23,860 bases of DNA, taken from NCBI RefSeq assembly GCF_003473295.1, contig NZ_QRMP01000037.1, positions 2,036 to 25,895 on the forward strand, in the 5' to 3' direction. This DNA is from Parabacteroides sp. AM08-6. Its GTDB lineage: Bacteria > Bacteroidota > Bacteroidia > Bacteroidales > Tannerellaceae. The notes beneath the pieces are model-generated. The model made no database searches. It had not been told where the DNA came from and worked only from the letters and a program-made list of their open reading frames with translations. Below are positions 1-9,000 of the stretch, piece by piece; the stretch's first letter is position 1; each line of letters opens with the position of its first letter. The translations under genes were made by a program, and so were the position numbers.

Positions 1-440
1 ACTCCTCTGTACCAATAAAATACACTTTAAAATCACCCCGTTTCACCCCCTATATTATATAGGTACACGCGTACATTAGTAAAATTGCATCATACTAGTA
101 ATCAGCCATTTACAAAAATGCTTTTCAGCCTCAAAAACGCCATTTTCTAAGAATTGAAGATTTTCAAGAAGAGTTCCCCGCTTTAAATGTTAACGCTTGT
201 AAATAATATATACCAACCAGCACTGCCTAAGAAAAGATTCGGACAGAAGAAAAAACAGCCTGCAAGTTGAATAAATCAACTAACAAGAACTCTTCGCTAA
301 ATAGAGCATAAAATTACATCTCTCTATCTTCCCCAATATTTATCGGACAATTCTTCTTTTCAGGCAACATTGAATTTATGAAACACCTACCATGAAATGA
401 ACAATTCGTCCCATTCTTTGTAAAAATTCGTTACTAGCGA

Positions 441-535
441 TTTTACTTTCCATATATATTGAAAGTAAAAAAGATAATTGTTTATTTATTAAACAACAAT
501 TGTATTCTTTTCTTTTTATATATATTGAAAGTAAA
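441..535. repeat. 18-bp direct repeat pair; the first copy forms a 10-bp inverted repeat
   Basis: ATATATATTGAAAGTAAA occurs at 452-469 and again at 518-535, 66 bp apart. The first copy is preceded by TTTTACTTTC (441-450), the exact reverse complement of GAAAGTAAAA (461-470), giving a 10-bp inverted repeat around a 10-nt AT loop. The second copy runs directly into the -7 box at 532-539. The arrangement could be a pair of operator half-sites upstream of the candidate small RNA, but AT-rich intergenic DNA also yields such matches by chance. Confidence 0.45.
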
Positions 536-539
536 TTTG
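532..539 (+). promoter_or_regulatory. Bacteroidales -7 promoter box (candidate sRNA promoter)
   Basis: TAAATTTG matches the Bacteroides sigma-ABfr -7 consensus TAnnTTTG exactly and is followed by GC, as at several gene promoters in this window. No clear -33 TTTG lies at the usual 19-21 bp upstream. A transcript would start near 546 and run toward the hairpin terminator at 712-759. Confidence 0.45.
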
Positions 540-545
540 CAAAGG

Positions 546-761
546 ACGAAAATAGAAAAAGGAAGCATCTTTCCCCTTCAAAGGAAGCTTCCTATCCTAT
601 TTTTGGACAGTATCTTCTTTGTCACTCTCAAACGAGACCTTTTTTAGTTTCTGCATCGAAAAAACAAACAAGGTTTTCAAAAATAATTATAGAAGAAACT
701 AAGACTTTTAGACAAAACAAAACCCGTGTAGGACTATTCCTACACGGGTTTTGTTTTGTTT
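546..761 (+). ncRNA. Candidate intergenic small RNA, about 210 nt
   Basis: Inferred from a consensus -7 box at 532-539, a stretch without a credible ORF, and a very stable hairpin terminator at 712-759 followed by T residues. The 5' part can fold: AGGAAGC (560-566) pairs with GCTTCCT (587-593), with an inner CTTT/AAAG pairing (569-572 with 580-583) around a C-rich loop. No known RNA family is recognised. The hairpin is bidirectional and would also end the arabinofuranosidase mRNA from the other strand, so the box may be fortuitous and the hairpin may serve only that gene. Confidence 0.35.
712..759. terminator. Bidirectional intrinsic terminator with 22-bp perfect stem
   Basis: The arms 712-733 and 738-759 are perfectly complementary over 22 bp around a CTAT loop. 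The stem has a GC-rich core (CCCGTGTAGGA) and an outer A/T-rich part (ACAAAACAAA paired with TTTGTTTTGT), so either strand would make a hairpin trailed by U-rich RNA. It lies about 45 bp past the stop of the minus-strand arabinofuranosidase gene and would also stop a rightward transcript. Confidence 0.85.
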
Positions 762-780
762 CAACCTCATTGGTTGAAAC
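758..780. terminator. Small accessory hairpin next to the main terminator
   Basis: GTTTCAACC (758-766) and GGTTGAAAC (772-780) form a 9-bp stem with a 5-nt TCATT loop, abutting the large hairpin. On the minus strand it comes first after the arabinofuranosidase stop codon. It may help termination or protect the mRNA 3' end. It has no U-tract of its own. Confidence 0.5.
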
Positions 781-802
781 TCCTTTCAGGTATTCTTAAA
801 CT

Positions 803-3751
803 TTACTTTGTCTTCACCCGGATAATCGTAAAGGAATAAGCCGGCAATTCGCATGTAAAGTTTTGACCTACCGTACAGGTCGAAACCTCCGGTTTGCTGT
901 TTCTATCATCCAGAGCACCGGACAAAACAGTTTTTACCGCTTGGGTATCCGCAACCTGAATATCCTCCAAAAGGACGGAAACTTTTGTTGCCTCCGGCAA
1001 CAGGTTTACCATCTTCAAGATAACATCCCCACTCCTGCTATCCTGTACCACCGATACAGGGAAGCGCTTACTCACAGCATCGGAAGAGACGGACAAATCA
1101 ACAATTGAAGAAAGATACCTGTCGCCGGCATTTTCACCATATAGTTGTTGAACATAGTAATTCACCGTTGGTTTCACTTCCTGGTTATTGAAATAAATCA
1201 AATCGGGATTCCATTGCGTATGCCCTTCTTTCGCCAACAAAGGGGCATAGGAGGCCATACTGACCACATCCCCGTTCCGCTCCAGTGAAGTCATATAAGT
1301 AGCTTCAGCCAGCGAAGCTTCCAGATTATTCGGACGGCCGGGCAAATGGGCTGCATATTCACCCAAATAAACTTTGGCCCCCTGGCGATTATACGAGTCA
1401 TAGAAATGCTGGTTGTTAAGAAACCAGCCCGGAGTCTGATAATAATGTTCATCCACCATCGGAACACCCAGTTTGTTCACAATCGCCCATCCTTCCACAT
1501 AATCCGTACCTTCATTGAACGGCCCGGCTGTCCCTATAACGGTTATCTCTGGATGTTTTTCTTTCAAAGCCCGATAAATCATGGTAAAGCGCTCCTCAAA
1601 AGTATCGGTAATCTGATCTTCGTTTCCGATACCGATATACTTCAAATTGAAAGGTTTCGGATGGCCTGCCTCAGCACGTTTCTTTCCCCATTGGGTAGAT
1701 ACATCACCATTAGCATACTCAACCAAGTCGAAAATATCTTGTATAAAATCATCCATCTCGCACATCGGTATCCCCTGCTGTCCTCCCCCACGTGAATTCT
1801 GGCAGCACACACCGGCAGCAATAACCGGAACAGGCTCAGCCTGAATATCTTCGCAGAACTGAAAAAACTCGAAATACCCCAGTCCGGCAGTCTGATGATA
1901 CCCCCAAAGATTACGTTGAGGCCGGCGGCTTTCGAGCGGACCAATCGTATTTTTCCACCTGTAAATATTATGTATACCGTCACCATGTGCCAAACAGCCA
2001 CCGGGAAAACGCATAAAACGCGGATGCAGGTCGGCAATGGTTTGCGCCAAATCTTTACGCAAGCCATTCTTACGCCCCTTAAAAGTTTCCTGTGGAAAAA
2101 GGGATACCATATCGAATCCATATAAAGAGGGCTTCAATGGATAAATAGCCAACCGGGCATTATCAGCATCTCCGGTTGCCGACAAAACGGCCTCCGTTTT
2201 TTTCCATTTCGGGGAAGAAACATTCACTTTTGCTTCGGCCAACGTCCTCATCTCCTTATCAATCAAACGCACAGCAACTTTCCCCCCTTTTCCATCCAGT
2301 ACTTTGGAGAAAAAAGAAAAATGATAACGTTCCCCTTTTTTCACGACAATACCATCAAAACCGTTATTCACTAAAGCCGAACCGGGCGTTTTTACAGATA
2401 GTTCCGCAAAATGCGGATTATTGGGATGTATAGGGGAAATCGTATCTTTGCTGACAGCAAATGCTGCATTTACTTCGTCTTTCAATACCTTTTCAACCGG
2501 ACACAATTCCCAAGCATATCGTTCGTTCCAGTTCGGGTCGTTCCCTGCCTTGTCTTCCGGGTTATATTCAAAATCACGATTTTGTATCAGTTCCGCATAC
2601 AGACCACCATCAGCCGCATAATTCAAATCTTCAAAGAATATACCAAACAAATGGTCGCTTATCTTTTTAGACTGATTACCTTGGACGGTTATTTTTGCTT
2701 CTACAGGCAGGGAAGAAAGTTCCGACTCGGGAAGTGCCAACCGCTCGTTTCGTTGCTGCTCGCGCACTTTGCCAGCTTCCACTTCCGCAATCAGATTATC
2801 CACAAATGCTTTCGTAACAGAAATGATGGAACCATGTTTGGCATTCGCCGGAATGGAGATACGCTCAGTTACATCTTCCCAGTTTCTAAAATCACGTGTT
2901 TGCTTAGCTTCATACCGGTGGCGCGTGTAAGCATCCATATAGACCACATAAGTATCATCCGGAAGCGGACAAACGGCAGGTCCTTCCACCCAATCGACAG
3001 CAAAAGGCTCGTCACCGGTCGGGATATAAGGGCCTTCGGCATGTTCGGCAACGGCAACCAGCAACTCCTTGCGGGGTTTCGGGTAAATTCGTTCATCTTT
3101 ATATAGCATATAATATTTTCCATCCTTTTTCCGGATAGTGGCGTCTATCACATTATGTCCAGGGTCGAAAAAAAGCTTTGCCGGGGTATAAGTCTTAAAA
3201 TCTTTTGTAGTGGTATAATACATGCGGTGATCATATTTCTCACCCGGTTCTGTTATCCAGACGCCATTCTCCTTAATGGTACTGGCCCAGAAAATAACGT
3301 ACTGCTGTTTTTCATCGTCATACACCATTTCAGGCGCCCAGCAATTTCTCACTTCATAGCCCTCCATCACTTTCGGGTATGATTGGCGCGACCAGTGTAT
3401 CAAATCCGGCGAAGAAGCATAACCGATAGCATTCCCATCCCAATTGAGCGTCCAAATACAATGCCAAAGACCATCCGGCCCTTTTAGAATAAAAGGATCA
3501 CGCATCCGCTTATCGGCATACCAGGTTCCATAATCACATTTCAGAAAACTATACTCCGGGCCGATACTATGCCATTTATACCCGTCATCGCTCCAAGCCA
3601 AATGAAGACCATTCCGATTTTCATTCTTATCGGTAAAATAGGCGAACAGATAATACGGCTTCTCCGAAGCTGCAGAAGAGTTTTCCTGAGCCGGAAGCAG
3701 GGCCGGCAACATCAATAGCAGTAAACTAAAAATCACTTGATACTTTCTCAT
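803..3751 (-). CDS. Secreted two-module GH43-GH51 alpha-L-arabinofuranosidase
   Basis: This 982-aa exported glycosidase probably removes arabinofuranosyl units from arabinan, arabinoxylan or arabinogalactan in the periplasm or at the cell surface. A signal peptide covers about residues 1-21 (LLLLMLPALLPAQ) with no lipobox Cys. Residues ~30-330 are a GH43-like five-bladed propeller with candidate acids D85 (MRDPF), D203 (VIDATIR) and E256 (VEGPA). Residues ~355-980 are a GH51 module that begins with the typical FGIFFEDLNYAADGGLYAE. Its acid/base is E711 (GIGNEDQ) and its nucleophile E798 (YLGEYAAH). Single GH51 enzymes are about 500-660 aa, so this is a true two-module fusion. The start is ATG, with a -7 box at 3801-3808. 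The two-enzyme reading is firm; the exact polysaccharide cannot be read from sequence. Confidence 0.9.
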   Translation of the reverse strand: MRKYQVIFSLLLLMLPALLPAQENSSAASEKPYYLFAYFTDKNENRNGLHLAWSDDGYKWHSIGPEYSFLKCDYGTWYADKRMRDPFILKGPDGLWHCIWTLNWDGNAIGYASSPDLIHWSRQSYPKVMEGYEVRNCWAPEMVYDDEKQQYVIFWASTIKENGVWITEPGEKYDHRMYYTTTKDFKTYTPAKLFFDPGHNVIDATIRKKDGKYYMLYKDERIYPKPRKELLVAVAEHAEGPYIPTGDEPFAVDWVEGPAVCPLPDDTYVVYMDAYTRHRYEAKQTRDFRNWEDVTERISIPANAKHGSIISVTKAFVDNLIAEVEAGKVREQQRNERLALPESELSSLPVEAKITVQGNQSKKISDHLFGIFFEDLNYAADGGLYAELIQNRDFEYNPEDKAGNDPNWNERYAWELCPVEKVLKDEVNAAFAVSKDTISPIHPNNPHFAELSVKTPGSALVNNGFDGIVVKKGERYHFSFFSKVLDGKGGKVAVRLIDKEMRTLAEAKVNVSSPKWKKTEAVLSATGDADNARLAIYPLKPSLYGFDMVSLFPQETFKGRKNGLRKDLAQTIADLHPRFMRFPGGCLAHGDGIHNIYRWKNTIGPLESRRPQRNLWGYHQTAGLGYFEFFQFCEDIQAEPVPVIAAGVCCQNSRGGGQQGIPMCEMDDFIQDIFDLVEYANGDVSTQWGKKRAEAGHPKPFNLKYIGIGNEDQITDTFEERFTMIYRALKEKHPEITVIGTAGPFNEGTDYVEGWAIVNKLGVPMVDEHYYQTPGWFLNNQHFYDSYNRQGAKVYLGEYAAHLPGRPNNLEASLAEATYMTSLERNGDVVSMASYAPLLAKEGHTQWNPDLIYFNNQEVKPTVNYYVQQLYGENAGDRYLSSIVDLSVSSDAVSKRFPVSVVQDSRSGDVILKMVNLLPEATKVSVLLEDIQVADTQAVKTVLSGALDDRNSKPEVSTCTVGQNFTCELPAYSFTIIRVKTK

Positions 3752-3800
3752 TATAGCATGTTTTTCGGGTATTATTTAATTTGATACACTATTACATCGG

Positions 3801-3808
3801 CAAATATA
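3801..3808 (-). promoter_or_regulatory. -7 promoter box for the GH43-GH51 gene
   Basis: On the minus strand this reads TATATTTG, an exact TAnnTTTG match followed by C. It lies about 50 nt upstream of the ATG at 3751 and leaves a leader of roughly 40 nt. No well-spaced -33 TTTG is visible. Confidence 0.55.
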
Positions 3809-3900
3809 ATAAAAAGTGTACAATTATCACTATTTAATCACAATTCTATCCCGAAAAGAGTTAAAACACCGTATCTATGGGTTATATAAGTGTTTTTGTC

Positions 3901-3908
3901 TATTTTTG
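3901..3908 (+). promoter_or_regulatory. -7 promoter box for the PfkB kinase gene
   Basis: TATTTTTG followed by CAG matches TAnnTTTG and lies 22 bp before the ATG at 3931. An A-rich AAAGGAAAA stretch sits directly before the start codon. The kinase and the divergent arabinofuranosidase share a 179-bp intergenic region but have separate promoter boxes. Confidence 0.55.
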
Positions 3909-3930
3909 CAGCCTGATTTAAAAAGGAAAA

Positions 3931-4800
3931 ATGAACACATACAATCTTTGCTGTATCGGTCACATTACGTTGGATAAAATAGTGACCCCGAAAAACACAG
4001 TCCATATGCCGGGAGGAACCGCTTTCTATTTTGCACACGCCATCAGCAATTTAGACAGTTCCAATTTTCAGTTAGTGACCGCACTGGCTCAAAGCGAAAT
4101 GGATGCCGTCGAGGCAATTCGCAGAAAAGGGATAGCCGTCAAGGTACTGCCCAGTACGCATTCCGTCTATTTCGAAAACAAATATGGAAAAAATCAGGAT
4201 AACCGAAGCCAACGCGTTTTAGCAAAAGCCGAGCCGTTCACCATAAAAGGATTACAAGATGTAAACGCCCATATCTATCACTTGGGGAGCTTGCTGGCTG
4301 ATGATTTCTCGCTCGATGTAATCAAGTATTTATCAGCCAAAGGACTTTTATCCGTCGACGTACAAGGTTATCTACGTGAAGTAAGGGGAGAAAAAGTATA
4401 TGCCATCGACTGGACGGACAAAGAAGAAGCGCTTAAATATATCCACATCCTGAAAGCCAACGAACATGAAATGGAGGTGCTTACCGGCTGCTCCAATCCC
4501 CATCAAGCCGCTCTCATGCTGGCGGAACTGGGAGTAAAGGAAGTGTTACTCACATTAGGCAGCAGGGGCTCCCTGATTTATGCGGAAGAGAACTTTTATG
4601 AAATTCCGGCATATCCTCCTGCCGAAATCGTCGACGCAACAGGATGTGGCGATACTTATATGGCCGGCTATCTGCATATGCGCACCAAAGGAGCTTCTTA
4701 CCGGGAAGCTGGCAACTTCGCCGCTGCCATGTGCACGATAAAACTGGAAGCCTCCGGCCCTTTCTGCGGAACGGAAGAAGAGGTGCTCCGATTATTATAG
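3931..4800 (+). CDS. PfkB-family (ribokinase-like) carbohydrate kinase
   Basis: This 289-aa cytoplasmic kinase would transfer phosphate from ATP to a sugar, polyol or nucleoside. The N-terminal substrate side has the family's Gly-Gly motif (MPGGTAFYF, G28-G29). N177 and E180 form the NxxE Mg/ATP motif. The C-terminal signature is VDATGCGDTYMAGY, with D241 as catalytic base. The usual GAGD anion hole reads GCGD here (C239), a variant worth noting. The substrate cannot be assigned; ribokinase, fructokinase and inositol kinase branches share these motifs. It is transcribed away from the arabinofuranosidase and converges with the FHS transporter 21 bp further on. A role in phosphorylating an imported sugar is inferred from that position only. 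Confidence 0.85.
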   Translation: MNTYNLCCIGHITLDKIVTPKNTVHMPGGTAFYFAHAISNLDSSNFQLVTALAQSEMDAVEAIRRKGIAVKVLPSTHSVYFENKYGKNQDNRSQRVLAKAEPFTIKGLQDVNAHIYHLGSLLADDFSLDVIKYLSAKGLLSVDVQGYLREVRGEKVYAIDWTDKEEALKYIHILKANEHEMEVLTGCSNPHQAALMLAELGVKEVLLTLGSRGSLIYAEENFYEIPAYPPAEIVDATGCGDTYMAGYLHMRTKGASYREAGNFAAAMCTIKLEASGPFCGTEEEVLRLL

Positions 4801-4821
4801 CACGTATCTTCTTTTTTATCT

Positions 4822-6030
4822 CTATCTTATTTTCCCCATCAAGGCCATATACGAATAAATGGCCACGACAGAATAGCCGCACAGCGGTATGATAAAAGAG
4901 AAAGACATGGAACTTGCGTCGGCGACATAGCCCATCAGTAAAGGGCCCACGGCTCCCCCTACTGGCGACATCATCAGGAAAGAAGAAGCTCTTTTCGTAT
5001 ATCCTCCCAGTCCCCGTAGAGAGATGGCGAATATCGTCGGAAACATAATAGCTTCAAAAATATAACAGGCAAAAAGGGAACCTTTCGACAGCGTACCCAA
5101 ATTCAACGTTATCAACAAAGAGGCCAATACTGTAAAAACAGCACAAACAAACAAGACCTTTTCCGCACGGATAAAACTCATAATCCAGCTACCGATAATA
5201 CGTCCCACCATAAACAAGCCCAATCCGCCGAACGATAACACGACCGCCGCATCCTGCGTACTCATCCAACCATCGTCCGTCACATAATTAATGAAAAAGC
5301 TGTTTATCGAAATCTCTGCAATCTCATAACAAAACAAGGCGGCAACACCCCAGACAAAGCGACGATGTTTCCACAAACCGGACAAGCCGGTATGCGTCTC
5401 TATATGCTTATCCTCCTCCGTATGGTCGATTTCCGGCAAACGAATCCGCAAAAAGAGAAGGGCTACAGCCAATACCACAACTCCCATTATAGTATAAGGC
5501 AATGAAATATTCGTCTCCTTCCCTTCCGAGAAAAGTAGCAAACCTCCTACTACCGGAGCACAAATACACCCCAATCCATTAAACGATTGAGCTAAGTTTA
5601 ACCGACTGGCAGCTGTTTCGCGAGCACCTAATTCGGTCACATAAGGATTGGCAGCTGTTTCAAGGAACGTCAAACCACAACCGATGACAAAAAGAGAAAA
5701 GAGAAAAAAGTTGAACGACATCAGATGTTCACTTGGAATAAACAGCAAAGAACCTATACCATAAAGTATTAACCCGAACACTACCCCTTTCCGGTATCCA
5801 TATTTATTGATAAAAAGCCCGGCCGGAATAGCCATCGTAAAATAGCCGGTATACATCGTTGCCTGTATGAAAGCGGAATGAGCCTTAGTCATCACAAGCG
5901 CTTCCTGAAAATGTTTATTCAGTACATCCAGAATAGCATGTGCAAATCCCCATAAAAAGAATAAGGAAGTGACTAATATGAAAGGTATAAGATACTCTTT
6001 CTTTACCAATGATTTTTTTTCTCTCTCCAT
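4822..6030 (-). CDS. FHS-family (FucP-like) MFS sugar:proton symporter
   Basis: This 402-aa, roughly 12-helix inner-membrane transporter probably imports a monosaccharide with protons. The N-terminus FFLWGFAHAILDVLNKHFQ is typical of the fucose-galactose-glucose/H+ symporter group. D35 and E124 (in FLETAANPY) match the two functional acids of E. coli FucP (D46 and E135) and keep exactly the same 89-residue spacing. The sugar cannot be fixed from sequence; fucose, glucose, galactose or arabinose are possible. It starts 14 bp after the stop codon of the sensor kinase on the same strand, with no promoter between, so the two are almost certainly co-transcribed. An A/G-rich leader (GGAGAGAG on its own strand) precedes the ATG. 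Confidence 0.88.
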   Translation of the reverse strand: MEREKKSLVKKEYLIPFILVTSLFFLWGFAHAILDVLNKHFQEALVMTKAHSAFIQATMYTGYFTMAIPAGLFINKYGYRKGVVFGLILYGIGSLLFIPSEHLMSFNFFLFSLFVIGCGLTFLETAANPYVTELGARETAASRLNLAQSFNGLGCICAPVVGGLLLFSEGKETNISLPYTIMGVVVLAVALLFLRIRLPEIDHTEEDKHIETHTGLSGLWKHRRFVWGVAALFCYEIAEISINSFFINYVTDDGWMSTQDAAVVLSFGGLGLFMVGRIIGSWIMSFIRAEKVLFVCAVFTVLASLLITLNLGTLSKGSLFACYIFEAIMFPTIFAISLRGLGGYTKRASSFLMMSPVGGAVGPLLMGYVADASSMSFSFIIPLCGYSVVAIYSYMALMGKIR

Positions 6031-6044
6031 TTTATCACTTTAAT

Positions 6045-9000
6045 TTATAAATCTTCTTTTACTGATTGACAAGGCAGTGTAAACCAAAAAGTAGAACCCT
6101 TTCCTTCCTCCGACTCCACACCTATTTTACCATTCAGCGATTGTATAATGGATTCACAGATGGATAACCCAAGTCCCGTTCCCTGTACAAAACTATCAAA
6201 TTTAGCAAACCGTTCGAATACATGCGGAATATTTTCTGCAGCAATCCCTTTCCCGGTATCCGACACATAAAAACGTAGCCAATCCCCATCCTTTTCATAT
6301 CCCATCGTGATAGTACCTACAAATGTATATTTGCAGGCATTACTCAGGAAATTAGAAAGTATCTGCATCAATCGATTCTTTTCCGAATATAAGGGGTAGT
6401 TTTCTTCCGGTAGTTCACAAATTAACCGAACATCCTCTTTCACGCGGCTCTGGAATATCTGATAGAGATCATTAAATACATCGTTCAAATCCACATTCGA
6501 ATAATTGAAATCCAATTGGCCGGCTTCAATCTTTGACAAATCGAGTATGTCATTAATTAACTGAAGCAACAATTCATTATTTGTCTCGATAATTTTCACA
6601 TAAGCGCTTATTTCTTCCGGGTCTTCCGTTTCTGCAATCAGATTTGAAAAACCGACAATAGCATTTAAAGGAGTACGTATTTCGTGACTCATATTTGCTA
6701 AAAAAGCACTCTTCAAACGGTTGGCTTCTTCCGCTTTATCTCGCAATCTTATCAATTCATCTGTTATTTTCAAGTCTGTAATATCCCGCCTCAATCCTAT
6801 CAGTTTCGTTAATCTCCCGTCTTCTCCATATCCATAAGGAACTGCATGCATCTCAAACCAGCGATTGCCCAAACTTTCAATAGTACGTATTTGAACATCC
6901 ATGACCGGAATTCGACCACTAGACAAATCAAGTAATCCTTCCCTAAGTAAAGGCGCATCATCCGGATGAATATAAGCTAAATAACCATCCAAAGATATAT
7001 TTGGGCCTTCAATTACAGTTGATTTAGGCGAATAAAACATTTGTGTATCAACATTATATTCCCAAGAAATAATCTGAGCTGCCTCCAAAGTGAATTCCAA
7101 TTTCAACTTATTCTCTTCCAACTCCTGTTGTTGCATCATTTCATTCGTAATATTCTTCTGCGTACCGATAATTTGGACTATCTCACCCGTTTTATCCGAC
7201 TTAAGACCTGCAGCAAAAGTTTCAAACCATCCATATTTTCCATCCTGAAGAAAACGGAAAATTTCTCTTTCTTTCACAGATATTCCGGAAGAAAGCCGCT
7301 CCATAAATATCCGGTATTTTTCCTTATCATCAGGGTGCAATTTAACCTGATGCTCCTGGTCAAAAAGACCATCTCCCACCAATGTATCTTTATAGAGAGA
7401 AGAAAATTTCCCGAGAGCTATATCATAACACCAAGCAGAAAGAGAACCTGCGTCCATAGCCATGGAAAGTTCCTCTCGGATATTATCCAATTCCATCTCA
7501 TTTTTACGTATCTCTGTCGTATCTGCAACGGTGCCAATCACATAGCAATCTCCATTCTGGTCGAACAACCGTGTTTTAGTTATAATTCCCCAACGAATAG
7601 GTTCACCATCCTTTTCTTCTTTAAATACATGGTTGAAAGAAAGAGGTTTATCGCTCCGCACCACTAGTTCGTCTTCTTTTCTAAATTGTTCAGCCGAAGG
7701 GTCATCGACCTCAAAATCATTTTTGCCCAACATCGAAGCCGAATCTTTATTATAATACTCCGAAACCTTGTTATTGTAAAATAAATATCGAAATTCATTT
7801 TGAACATCTTTGATAAACAAGCCAACGGGCAAATTATCCACAATGGACTGTAGGAATGTTTTCAACTTGAGGATTTCCCTTTCTGCTACAATCGAAGAGG
7901 TTATATCATGAACAAAACAAATCACTTGGTCTTCGTTGAAGGGAACCGTACGCGCTTTTGCATAATAGGAAACCCCTTCATGCAAATATTCGTAATTAAA
8001 TATATGAATCTGCTTTGTAGCCATGGTATCGGAAACATTTTGGACAAGTTCGTCCAACGCCTCTTGTGATAAAGAATGAACCGATACGATATTTCGTACA
8101 TTCAAACCAATCAATTCTTCTCTTTTTACTTCATTCAGAACATGCCCGGCAGAATTCACAACATCCACAATATTCAGTTTGGTATCATAAATAATGGCCA
8201 TATCAGGCATGGTACTAATTAATTTCATCATCCGGCCGTTCTCTTTAATATAAGCCATCTCCCGTCTTTTTCGATTAAACAGCACAACCAAGAACAAAAT
8301 TAACATGAGAAGCATACCGAACAAGATTAATAAGAATCCTACCGGATGTTCCTCTAACAAAGAAGGCTTCTTATTATAAAAAACGGTATCCGAGGGTAAA
8401 AGCTTTTTATCGAATCCCACTTTTTTGAAAGTGGGATAATTAATGTAACAATGCGGGGCAGATGGCGTAACCTGAAAAACAGAACTATTTTCTATCCCTT
8501 TCGTTAATACATCATAAGTGAGATGAGCAAGGTCCTTTCCCAAATCTTTACCTTTGACAAAATAACCGCCCACATAATTCATATTCATTTCTCCCTGATC
8601 GGCTATTTCATATACCGGTTTACTTGTGAAACGAGCTAACTCATTATGAAACATAGAATAAGAATGAGGATATCGGACGGCATCTGTATACCAACCTGCC
8701 GTAAGCAAAGCATAGCTATCATCCATTCCGGCAATGGAATCCAACAACATGGGAGTAGTCAACTCATTACCGGGCAAATAACATAATTCCAAGGAATCTA
8801 TACTTTCAAAAAGTGTTTCCAAATAGTCTTTAAAGAAAAGCAATGAATAACGGTTATCATAACAAACCGCAATACGTTTGATATGTGGCTGAAGTGTTTT
8901 TATCAATTTTATATTTTCTTCTATATAGTCTTCATAATAATAGCCGGTAACTTTAAAACCATTGAAAGTTTCACGCGTTAGAACAAGATTTTTTATGTTC

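Larger units (their letters stand above)
1..711. other. Long AT-rich noncoding region at the left edge
   Basis: No convincing protein gene is visible on either strand. The short open frames at 459-647 and 500-799 overlap each other, have no recognisable domain, and the second runs straight through the terminator hairpin at 712-759. Visible structures are an inverted repeat CCTATA/TATAGG near 49-63, a pair of distant 9-bp complementary arms (168-176 and 287-295), a small hairpin AGTTGA-ATAAA-TCAACT at 265-281, the repeat pair at 452-469 and 518-535, and a consensus -7 box at 532-539. Whatever the region belongs to on its left lies outside the window. Confidence 0.6.

Noticed and set aside
459..799. 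Two overlapping short plus-strand ORFs (62 and 99 aa)
   Set aside because: They overlap in different frames, have low-complexity AT-driven composition and no family features, and the longer one reads through the terminator hairpin at 712-759.
1346..3106. Several long open frames opposite or overlapping the arabinofuranosidase gene
   Set aside because: They lie in other frames of a protein with clear GH43 and GH51 motifs over its full length and show no motifs of their own.
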